Shown: positions 23,735 to 33,483 of the stretch, one piece after another
Position numbering within the stretch: position 1 is the stretch's first letter
Layout: the number at the start of each line of letters is the position of its first letter
Assembly (NCBI GenBank): GCA_963678705.1
Contig: OY783205.1
Span: 16,926,001 to 16,990,000 of the forward strand
Reading direction: 5' to 3'
Origin: Panorpa germanica
Lineage: Eukaryota; Arthropoda; Insecta; Mecoptera; Panorpidae
Length of the DNA stretch: 64,000 bases
Made by a program: the position numbers and the translations under genes
The notes under the pieces: model-generated
Database searches by the model: none
What the model was told of the DNA's origin: nothing
Seen by the model: only the letters and a program-made list of their open reading frames with translations

Positions 23735-24130
23735 ATTACTAGGTCCAAGGGTTTAGTCCTGCGTAGTCTTCGAACATCATTACTATCAAGTAACATTTGT
23801 GTCATGGCGATGTTTTCGTGGTTACGAAGTCTCAATTCGTGCTTTGCTGCTATAGTTTTGATTTCTTCTCCGACTGTGTTGATCTTCAGGTCTCTGTATG
23901 TCGTCATTACGGATATACCACGGTGCATTAACTATTCCTCGCAGAACTTTATTTTGGAACGTTTCTGTTTCTTAAATGATCGATTTCTTGGCGCAACCTG
24001 AAAGTTGCACTTCACACGTCTGTTCCGTATGTTCAGTTCTTCCTTTTTCTTTTTGACATGCATTTTCCACCTTACCTTAGCATCTAGTGTTATTCCTGAC
24101 ATGATCTGATGCTTTACTTTTTGCCATGTT
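23735..24130 (-). mobile_element. Jockey LINE ORF2 C-terminal relic
   Basis: Minus-strand blocks WQKVKHQIMSGITLDAKVRW, DLKINTVGEEIKTIAAKHEL, RLRNHENIAMTQMLLD and VRRLRRTKPLDLV match the end of the RNase H-like/C-terminal region of Jockey-type ORF2. There is an in-frame stop between the first two blocks. It is a different lineage from the tail at 12,366-12,536. Confidence 0.8.
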
Positions 24131-24139
24131 CATTAAATA

Positions 24140-24845
24140 AAAATGTGTAATTACCAATAAATTTTTTTATATATAATACTATAAATGTTGGTTCGGGCAT
24201 TTTATCTTTAAACCTCTTCCACACACAAATTGATATCCGGTGTATCGTACCCTGTCGACATTAGTTAACGGGCTTGTGAACTCATTTTATTATGAGTAGG
24301 TTTTACAATTGTTGACTGAAGTCGATGTTAATAAATGTGTATTGGCGTTTCTATTTTACTAAATATTTAAATGTTGACGAAATATAGCTATTAAGAATTT
24401 GAGTTCTAATTTTACCACTACAGATGAGTGGAGGTAAATGAGTACACAAGCCCATTGCTTTTAATTTTCGTCATGTCTCTTCTTTACTAGAAATATAATT
24501 ATTACTACTTTTATATACCCTATAGCAGAGCTGCAAATACAACATTACTTTTCTTTGTTTCTTTTTTTTTTTTAATAAACCGTGTGGCCTTGTAAATACT
24601 TCCAACACAATCGCTTGTCCAACTATAGCAACTTAGCTATTTTACAGTCTCTGCTTGGTGAAGCTGCACAATATTTAATGTGATTGTCGAGTGGAGGGGG
24701 CAAAATTGTTTTCTTAATGTAATAGTTTTTTGTTTCGTATACTTTAATTTCACAGTCTTTTACCCATTTCTGATAAATTATAATTAGAGATATATTAAAT
24801 TAAATAATGATACATTGCATATTAACAATGTTTAGCAGATATACA
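24140..24845. other. Intergenic, no gene recognised
   Basis: AT-rich DNA without a supported ORF, repeat or RNA gene. Confidence 0.45.
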
Positions 24846-24849
24846 TAAA

Positions 24850-24960
24850 CTAGAGTTTACCCCCGTCTTTACTGTCTTTTGTGTGTGAATTGAATACTAT
24901 TCGTCACGTTCGTCTTTTTTAGTGGAAATTAAATTTAGTTGGTATAAAGTTTTTATTATT
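24850..24960 (-). mobile_element. Family E Helitron 3'-end fragment
   Basis: CTAG at 24,850-24,853 followed (plus strand) by AGTTTACCCCCGTC is the inverted 3' end of family E. The hairpin is mostly lost and only ~110 bp are recognisable. Confidence 0.55.
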
Positions 24961-24979
24961 ATTGAATAATTTTTCCTAA

Positions 24980-25450
24980 TAGCTGATAATGCGTCGTTTC
25001 TTAAAGACCATCTAGTAGGACACATCCTTCTAAGGGTAATTTAATATTTTTCAAATGAATCGTTAGTCAACATTGACCAGCATTTTAAACTATTGCTAAA
25101 AGGAGTATATATTTTTTCCAAGTTATCGAGAAAAATGGACACGTATCGCAGCATCTTTTAAAATTAAATTTATTGCGTGTACCACACAATGAACAGGGTG
25201 TATCGAAAAACTACAGAAAGTTGGTCGATTTTTGGCAGATCTTGTGTTATATCCCAAGAATAATCACAAGAATTCAATTCCTTCTTCAATTTCTATAGCA
25301 ATATTTTCTGTAACTGTGGCACCAAGCAAATTATCAATATCATTTTGAATCGAAAACTTTTTTAGGCACGTTATACATTGTTTTATGATATGATTTTTTT
25401 CTCGGGAAGTACAGCTTAAGAGTTTAAGTGAGATTGGGGATAACATTTTA
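24980..25450 (-). mobile_element. hAT relic of the DUF4371/ZMYM-like type
   Basis: Minus-strand pieces HCVVHAINLILKDAAIRVHF, FLDNLEKIYTPFSNSLKCW and MCPTRWSLRNDALSA resemble the HxLNLxLKD ... FxxLExIYxFFS ... CPTRWSxRxDAL core of hAT transposases of the DUF4371 group. The 60-codon frame at 25,264-25,446 may be an upstream piece. It is strongly decayed. The family differs from the other hAT relics of the window. Confidence 0.6.
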
Positions 25451-25982
25451 CGAATTTTGGATTACACATGTTTGGGGTCTCTGTAGCACCAATGATACGG
25501 CTCATACGGCGGTAGCTACGTCACTGCATAGATAGCAGTCATGTTCCTTGTACTGATACTACAGTGGTGTCTACAATGGTATTTTACTCTACAATTAAAG
25601 TTCGTATACTTATAATGAGCGGTGAATACAAATATAATAATTATTTACTATAATTAAAACAAGGTGCAATAAATTATTTAATTTAATATGTCTGCAATAG
25701 TAACATTTATACATAAATTATAATAAAATGTATGTAGCTTTTATGTAAAACTAGCTGACCCGGCGAACTTCGTACCGCCTAACTATAAATGAATATTGTG
25801 TTACCTTTTAGCTGAACTAATTTTTTTTTATTATGATGAATGATGATGAAAACATACAGAATGAGAATAAAAATTAAAAAAATAATAATAATTAAGTAAT
25901 TCAAACTCATGTCAGAAAAAAATGATTGAAAACTATGTTGTGCAGATTGGAATACACTCGGATTAATTCATTAATGGGATTT

Positions 25983-27518
25983 TCATTCAAGCACCTTGTG
26001 GTAAACGACATTCTTTGTTTTTTGGTCAGGCGCAAGAACAAATAAAGCGGATGGTTTGCCGACACGTGAGCATGCCACGTACAATTGACCATGAGAAAAA
26101 CATGCATTTTCTAGATTGAGGCCACAAATAGTAAAGGATTGGCCCTGTGATTTGTTGATCGTCATGGCGAAGGCAAGACGAATCGGGAATTGAATTCGTT
26201 TAAACTCAAATGGCATATCCGTTGGGATCATCGGAATCCTTGGAATAAGAACTTCCTCATCTTTAAATTTTCCTTTAAGTATCGACGCGTGAATCACATT
26301 GCTCATCAGTTTTTTTATCACCAAACGCGTTCCATTGCACAGTTTTGGTTGGTTTAAATTTCTAAGCATGATGACTACCGAGCCAACCTTAAGTTTTAAC
26401 TTGTGCGGTGGTAAACCAGGCACATCCAAGGAGTTTAAAAATTCACTTGGATAATTAGTGGTTTCTTCTTCGTTTGTTACACAGTCGATAGATTTGAATG
26501 AATACAGAGTACCTACGATTTGATTTTGAATTATAAAATTGAGGTCATCTACATCTTTATTTTTAGCGGCCAAAATTGCTCGCTCACTTAACCATTTAGT
26601 ATTTTTGTGGTGAGTAATGATATCCGGGAATACTTTGTTGATAAGCTCGTCTTTTGATGATACAAAATTGCAAACATTTGGAGGAAATGAAATCAAACCG
26701 CTCGATTTGTCAACAGGAACACGGCTATTACCGATAGTCAGCAATTGCTTCGAGAAATCATCAGCAGATAGATCGTTCAACAATGCAACTCTCATATTTA
26801 CAGACAGTTGAAGTTTCTTTACATATCGCCACAGATTTGATGCTTTGAGGCAAGCGTTTATTTCGTCGGCAGCAGTAGATCTTGGAATGACTGGTAGTGT
26901 TTGTCGGAAATCGCCAGATAATAAAATCATTGCACCACCAAAACATCTCGAGTCATTGCGCAGATCTTTTAATGTTCGGTCTAGTGCTTCCAATGCGCGT
27001 TTGTGCGCCATTGTGCATTCGTCCCATATGATGATTTTTGATGCTACTAAAACTTTGGCCATTGCGGAGTGTTTCGAAATGTTACATGTCGGTTGTTCAG
27101 TAGTTTGAAGGTTTAATGGCAATTTTAACGCTGAGTGAGCCGTACGGCATCCGTCTAACAATGTGGCCGCTATTCCAGAAGAAGCAATTGCTACCTCAAT
27201 TTCGGATCTCGCACGTACAGTGGCCAAAATCAATGACATGAGGAATGTCTTCCCAGTTCCACCGGGGGCATCCAAAAAAAATAAGCCGCGATTTCCATCA
27301 TCAATTGCATTAATCAGTGTATCATAGACTTCCCTCTGCTTAGGATTCAACAGAGGTACATTCGTTTGGACTGATTGGATTAGTTCATGTGGATCATATT
27401 CACGTTCACGTTCCAATTCTCTATTAAATGCGTCATTCATTCCGCGATCTGGCGCTGGCATTCCTAACCTAACTAACAAACTGCCGCAAACTGCCGCAAA
27501 CAGCCGCAAGCAGTTCAT
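25983..27518 (-). CDS. Helitron-derived Pif1-like DNA helicase, 511 residues
   Basis: One uninterrupted ORF from ATG at 27,518 carries the whole helicase domain: Walker A GGTGKT (residues ~86-91), Walker B DEC (~166-168), SGDFRQTLPVIP, ERAILAAKN, VVIMLRNLNQPKLCNGTRL, RLAFAMTINKSQGQS and QLYVACSRVGKPSAL. From about residue 19 it aligns with the intact RepHel at 57,130-60,449. The first ~18 residues come from a GCCGCAAACT-type short repeat. The Rep part (HUH nuclease and tyrosines) is absent. No stop or frameshift is seen, so a stand-alone helicase could still be made. Whether it is expressed is unknown. Confidence 0.8.
   Translation of the reverse strand: MNCLRLFAAVCGSLLVRLGMPAPDRGMNDAFNRELEREREYDPHELIQSVQTNVPLLNPKQREVYDTLINAIDDGNRGLFFLDAPGGTGKTFLMSLILATVRARSEIEVAIASSGIAATLLDGCRTAHSALKLPLNLQTTEQPTCNISKHSAMAKVLVASKIIIWDECTMAHKRALEALDRTLKDLRNDSRCFGGAMILLSGDFRQTLPVIPRSTAADEINACLKASNLWRYVKKLQLSVNMRVALLNDLSADDFSKQLLTIGNSRVPVDKSSGLISFPPNVCNFVSSKDELINKVFPDIITHHKNTKWLSERAILAAKNKDVDDLNFIIQNQIVGTLYSFKSIDCVTNEEETTNYPSEFLNSLDVPGLPPHKLKLKVGSVVIMLRNLNQPKLCNGTRLVIKKLMSNVIHASILKGKFKDEEVLIPRIPMIPTDMPFEFKRIQFPIRLAFAMTINKSQGQSFTICGLNLENACFSHGQLYVACSRVGKPSALFVLAPDQKTKNVVYHKVLE
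27477..27512. repeat. Short tandem repeat CTGCCGCAAA
   Basis: About three imperfect copies of CTGCCGCAAA lie at the start of the helicase ORF, at the border between helicase-coding and remaining Helitron DNA. The repeat probably marks the deletion junction that removed Rep. Confidence 0.7.
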
Positions 27519-27737
27519 AATTTTAAATTTTTGTAATATCCATTCAACGCCTGATTAGTAGGCAACAATACAAACAGGATTTAATGTAACACATATATTC
27601 GGTCAAGAGCAAAGTTTTCATTGTTTTTAAGATGTATTATGCTATTCGGGGCGGAGACAAATCCAACGAATCAATAACCATGAATATTGGTTCAGCAGAT
27701 CTCGAGTTATAAGTGTTCTAACAAACCCGTCTTTCTT

Positions 27738-27738
27738 T

Positions 27739-27769
<31 letters not shown>

Positions 27770-27780
27770 AGAATAGATGT
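27738..27780. repeat. TA / GATATA microsatellite at Helitron 5' end
   Basis: A TA run continues into GATATA repeats directly outside the Helitron 5' terminus. Terminal TATATA is part of the Helitron end, so the precise boundary is uncertain by a few bases. Confidence 0.7.
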
Positions 27781-30500
27781 ATTTATGTAAGTGTAAAGTA
27801 ATAATAGTTTCTAACTTTACTGGTTTGCTAATAAATTCTGGTTCAATTTTTCTTATCGTAATTTTTCTCTAAAATTGGTACATTATTTTTTAAAGTTATG
27901 TGACGTGAAATTAAATAGTAAAGATAGAGGAACGAAAGTGCATTTTAAAGCTAAAAAATTGACCTTATTGTTTGAGCTACTGACAATACTCAATGTACGT
28001 TTGATGTTTATATAAAAGAGTCTACGTGAATGTTTTATTTAGTGAATTGGTTTATTAAAACTAAGAGTCAATACAGTAGTAGAATAACAATGTTGACTGT
28101 TGCTTCAGAACAAACCGCAACTATGATAGTTCTATGAAACTTAATAAAAGTATATCTAAACAGTTGAAATCTTAAAACTAAGATGTTGTTAGCTTAAAGT
28201 TTAATATAAGAATGATTATAAATTAATATATAATTATAAAGTAATACTCTGTATAAGTAAATTAACCTAATGGAAAGAAAACAAGATGTGAGCGTGGTCA
28301 AACACACGAGTAATAAATGCATTTAAGAATAACTGGGCCGTTGGTAATAAAAGTACTTAAGAAATAAATAACTGGACCGTTGACAACCGTGGTCATAAAT
28401 ATTGTTATGATACCTCAGTAAAATGCATTAAGGTATAAGGTCGAAAAGGGTCTACAATTTTATAATTCAAATATTTTAATAAGTTTTCATCTACTTATTC
28501 TTGCTTAAATTGCTTTATATTACTTAAATCCTAATAAAAGTGGACCATAAAAATAGAATAAAAATAAAATAAATGGCTTATGTCTGGTGCACAAATTATA
28601 ATTACTTGCTTAAATATCTGAATAATATCAAGACCTTTTATTAGTGTTTATATAGGACGGAACACTTATGTTATTACGAAGCAACACATTTTTGTAATTA
28701 TGCACAGCCTCATTAAAATACATAAGGCCCATATTAGCAAGGAGTGCATTTACTTGAATTTATAATTACTAAACCTGCTGCATAGATTTACTATATCATG
28801 ATCTTCCTTTTTTTTATTTTATGCAGTAGCTTAAAACTGTTACGGTCAATATCAGAGTTGCAGAGCCGGTAGTAAAGTGATTTTGAATACATTCTTTTGC
28901 TGTTATAAATGTATACTAAATAGAATGGAATCTAAAGGTTTTACAGCAGTAGTAAGGGTAATTCTATGACAATGGTTGGTGATTTAACTAATCGACTTTA
29001 TTATCTTTGTGCCAAGGACATCAAAATTTAAATTTAGGCATCGCTAAAATTAGTTTTGAAAATAAATTCAAAGTAGTTCAAAAAATAAATGTAAGAAATC
29101 AACATTTAATGCAGTTGCAAATATAATAAATATGAAAGACAGTATTACCAATAATTGAATTTACTCTATCTACACCATATTCTATATTATTTCTATATAC
29201 ACATTATAACCTCTACGTTATTTAAAGATGCAGATGGATTAGTAACTGGAGATATCTTATTCTTCTGTATAACCATTATGTGTAATCATGTAACCATGTA
29301 TTCCAATTCACATTTAAATTGCTTAATCGCTTAAACTTAAATTTCTTCCGAGATTCTCATATATTTTGACATCTTCTATTGTAAACTTCTTCTTTCCTCG
29401 GTCCCACTCCTTCTCCTTCTCCTTTCTTTTCTATGTCCTGCTCTTTTACTTCTTCCGTTCCTTCTCCATTTATAAACTTTTGTTTATTAATAAATAGAAC
29501 ATAATTATAACTTTTATGATTTTTATTTAGGAAGAGTATAGATGTGTAGATCACGTGATAACTATATTTCATATAACACCTTTTCAAAACCCGTTCAGCC
29601 TTACAATAAAACTAAATTTATTAGGCAGTGGTGTAGGGTAATACTTCTAAGCAGGAATTTGAATTGCATTCAAATCATTTTAAATAAATGATACCTCTAC
29701 TTCAATTTCAATACTATTTGTGAATGAATTGTAGCTTCTAATACATTTGATAATGAATTTGTTAATACTTTTTTTTATTACATTGTCATAAAATTTTGAC
29801 AGGTTGTATTTATTGTAGTCATGACTTTACCGGCATTCCAAGGACATTGCGTTACGTCGTTGAAGTTAGCGAAAAGTTCAAAAATGAGCAGTACTAGTGG
29901 TGTCCAATTGACATTCGCGCAAAAGATTATACACTTCCCAGTAAACATTTTGGAGTCAATTCTACTTAATTTGTATTACATGTCATGAGTTTTTTGTCTG
30001 GAACGCGTTCGTTTTCAATTCAGTCGTTCAGAGGAAAGGCCCTTTTTATGAGCTACAGACATCGCAACGACGGTTCACTGCTGAATTAAAAGCGACTCCG
30101 GTTTATGATTTATGACCGGAGTTATAAACTTGACACTAGTTGAAGGCCTGTTGTCTTCGTCAGGGATGGCAGGGGTATAAAATTTAATGGAATTCTACTT
30201 TTTAGAGTCTGCAAAATATAAATATTTAAATAAAGAAATAAATAGATATAATCTTTAGTACAGATCGTGATTTTTTTAATGAATATTATTCATCTTCAAC
30301 AATACTCGTTATTTTAGTTTTTTACATTGTTTTGGTGATTCAAAAATCCACGACTGGCAGGTCTGCGTTAGGTTTAAAACCTCTGTCTTACCCATCGCTG
30401 CTTAGAGTATTCGTTTAAACACATTATATTCGGGGATTGAGGGAGATAGCGTCTGTCTATTACCATTAAAGAAATATTTGTTGAAAAAGGATAGCATATA
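27780..30500. other. Gene-poor intergenic stretch
   Basis: About 2.7 kb of AT-rich DNA with no supported coding exon, no RNA gene and no recognisable transposon protein. The minus-strand frame at 29,357-29,587 is purine-rich low complexity and is not called. Two near-repeats around GGGCCGTTGG/GGACCGTTGA (28,335 and 28,375) are the only internal structure noticed. Confidence 0.4.
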
Positions 30501-30504
30501 TACT

Positions 30505-30965
30505 TTAAACATACTGTACTGAACGAAATACTATACAAGTGTTACGTTGAAAAATATATTTTACTTGTCTAACCGCATCTCGTTTCTCTCTCACTTTGGA
30601 ATGAAAATGAACTAAAAAAAAATATATCCAAGTGTGAAAGATACAACTGATACTTAATGAATGATGTTGGAAAACGAAAGAATATTATTATGAAAAAATT
30701 CTAACAACTAACACAAAATCTGTGACAGGTAGAGAATCAATTTGAACTAAAATCGACTTTTGTGTACCACTTTTGAACTATTAACGAACTTGCTAAGACT
30801 ACATATATCAGATTTTATTTCACAAAATCTTGACAGGTAGGGAATAAATTTGAACTGAAATTGGTTTCTGTGTTGTTGCTTCGAACTTGTAAACCGTTAG
30901 AATTGAATCGAATCGAACGTCACTAAATAGGGCACTTCACTAAATTGTTTACTGGGTTATTAAAT
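30505..30965. repeat. Unclassified interspersed repeat, copy 2 (longer form)
   Basis: This is related to 20,895-21,190 and ~150 bp longer. It contains two variants of a block AAAATCT.TGACAGGTAG..AAT.AATTTGAACT (about 30,715 and 30,825), so it has internal duplication. No ORF or terminal repeat could be fixed. Confidence 0.55.
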
Positions 30966-30969
30966 TTAA

Positions 30970-31900
30970 TATTTGCAAGTGTATTATGCTTTCCATTTAA
31001 ATAAATAGCTTACAATGTGTACGAAAACAAAATTAAAAAACATAAATAATAATAATAATATAGTATAAATACCATATATTTAAATCGGACAAAAAGGGTC
31101 TATAGCACAGATGGCAAATGTTAATATTCTCAGAAAACAAAATAAAATAAACGGAATAAACTATTGCACGGAGTTTAGTAACATTATTGCTAATTAAAAA
31201 TCATACTTCATATTTAAGGATTTTATTGAGTTGTGTGGGGTTAACGTAAGAGGAATGTAGCATATATGTAACATAAACGGTTACATAATATTGTCACAAA
31301 ATCATTGCAAAATACAAGACTTTCCTGTTAAATTTTGCACGTAAGTAATGTTGCCGGTCTGCCAGGTGTAATGATATCTAAGTTTTATTAAATTCAAGGT
31401 TATTTTTTTATTCTTTTAAATATTTTAAAGCAATTATGATCATTATGCTCTAAAATAAAAAACTGCTTCATAACATTTTTAATATTTACGCGATCCTGTT
31501 TTTTTACGAGAAATATTTTAATTTATTATTCTTTAAAACAATTTAATGTAGTTTTGTTTGTTATAATACTATGCTCTAAAATGAAGAATATTAAATTTCA
31601 ATTATTAACGATTTTTTGGCATTTATGCAATTTTATTTAAATTGAAAGACCTTTTTCTCTAAAACTAAGATTTTTGGTTTTTTTAAAAAATGATTTATTT
31701 TTTCTCACGAATTTTTTTTTTCTTATTTCAAAAATGATAGTAATTCAGTATCTGAGGGTCCACTAGACCCTCAATTGTGTGAAAGGGTTTTAAAAATAAA
31801 ATAAGTAAACCAACATTTATTGTATTACATATAAATTTTTTTATTAGAAATTACACATTTTTATTTAATGAATATGGCTAAAAATATTGCATCAGATCCA
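30970..31900. other. Intergenic, no gene recognised
   Basis: AT-rich DNA downstream (3') of the RING-H2 gene. No ORF, repeat or RNA gene is supported. The 3' UTR of the RING gene probably extends into the right-hand end. Confidence 0.45.
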
Positions 31901-31904
31901 TGTC

Positions 31905-33003
31905 TTACTCATGTATCCTAACAACACTAAAAGTTCCATTTGGTGGGACTAAAAAATAATAAGGTCCTGCGCCATCTTGTGGTCCTGATATCACCGGCCT
32001 TCGGCACATTGGACATCTGTTTTTCTCCATGATCCAATTTTTAATACAGTCTTTGTGAAAATAGTGACTGCATGATATTCGTCTAAAAACACAAATAAAA
32101 ATTTAATTAGAAATTTGGTTGCGCATTAAAACTGAATTTATATAAATCAGCACTGTACATTGATAAAGTTGGCTACGAAAACCCTAAATATTCACTTATT
32201 TTTATACCATTCGCAATATTATAAGAGTTATCGACGATTGAAATAGTCATTTTTTCGACTTTTATAATTAAAGTGGTAAAATTTACAGCAAAAGACCGAG
32301 TTTACGACGACATTCCTTCCTCACCTTCATCTTATGTACTATTTCCTATCCTTTAGAATCACTGTTAAACAAGAAAAGTGCAAAAGAGATGCAGAATTAA
32401 ACGTCAAAGCTTTAACAGCTGTTGAGTTGACACATAATGTTTCAATATAATGTCGTGATATAAAACAATACATAAATAAATTTACTTATTATATTTTAAC
32501 AAGTATGTGACGTTATCAACTACAAGGATAACACATTCAAACTTTAAATAGATATATATCCATCAATTTTTGATATTTAATAAATTAAACACGCCAATAT
32601 ACGTTTATTTACCAATATTTCATTAAAGTTTTTAAATAACAATTCACAACTCAATTTGGGCAGAAAGTGATGAGCCTGACCTGATTTCCTCGTCTTTCTC
32701 ATATACTCCAAGACAGATAGAACATTCTTCTTTGATTTCTCCTCCAGATGAATCACTCTTCTCATATTTATAAGCCGTCAAAGTTTTATCTAGGTAGTCT
32801 AGTTTCCATTTCCAATCCCTGATATACGGAGGACTTCACCTTGCGTTAGAAGAATTACCCGTTGTAGTTCTTCCTAAAAATATCATAAAAGGAATTGCAA
32901 TAATCATTAAGAGTTTAAAAGCCAATGCAAAAATACTAAATACATTTAAAATTTATAAAAATACACACCCTAAGGTTAACAGCACTCAATGTAGATTCTA
33001 ACC
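31905..33003 (-). CDS. RING-H2 finger protein (probable E3 ubiquitin ligase), 3' part
   Basis: The terminal exon 32082-31905 (acceptor TTTTTAG, stop TAA) encodes RISCSHYFHKDCIKNWI, RCPMCRRPV and a tail ending FSVVRIHE. The exon ending at 32681 (donor GTCAGG) encodes DYLDKTLTAYKY and EECSICLGVYEKDEEI. Spliced, they form a complete RING-H2: CSIC, then C-x-H-x2-H-x2-C, then CPMC, which in this family binds two zincs and recruits an E2 enzyme. The same exon probably begins at 32873 (EELQRVILLTQ), preceded by a small exon ending near 32,967 (LESTLSAVNLR). However, the RING frame has a TGA upstream near 32,840 and joins these residues only through a one-base frame change. The 5' end was not found. 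Confidence 0.65.
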
Positions 33004-33483
33004 TAAAAACAAAGATACCATAGGTTAGATACTATTCATGTTACAGCACGTTTCTTATCACAAACATACATTAGATTTGAATGAAGTTAATATAAAAACC
33101 CATACTTGTTGAATACTAAAAACACGTTCAAATTTCTACGTGATATTCATTATTTCACTTTTTGTTTAGAAATAGACAATATTATTGGTCAAAGTTAAAA
33201 TTTGATTTGAAGTTGAATAAGTTGATTTTGAAGAATTAAAATGCCACTGTTTCATAAATAAGTGAAAATGGCGTCATTTTCACATTTATTGGTCAACTTC
33301 AATGCTGTCTATTTTTTTAATAAAGAGTATTATAAATAGATAATGAATAATTCATAAAAATTTGTACATATTTCAGGTATATTAATTTTTTTAACTTTCG
33401 AAACAACAAGTGTGGCTATTCTTAATAATTACCAAAACGAAAAGTTACAAATATATTTAATATAATACTTAATAATTAATTAA

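Larger units (their letters stand above)
25751..27754 (-). mobile_element. Helitron with both ends but only the helicase (copy 2)
   Basis: The 5' end is at 27,754: TCTATATATATATAAAAGA on the minus strand, similar to the 5' end of the intact copy, with a GATATA microsatellite just outside. The 3' end is at 25,751: hairpin GGCGGTACGAAGTTCGCC, spacer and CTAG. Between them lies a complete Pif1-like helicase ORF but no Rep nuclease domain. At ~2.0 kb it is an internally deleted derivative of a 5-6 kb element. It could only move if Rep is supplied by another copy. Confidence 0.8.

Noticed and set aside
29357-29587. 76-codon minus-strand ORF with glutamate/glycine-rich tail
   Set aside because: The purine-rich low-complexity sequence explains the composition. 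No homologous copy or motif was seen.
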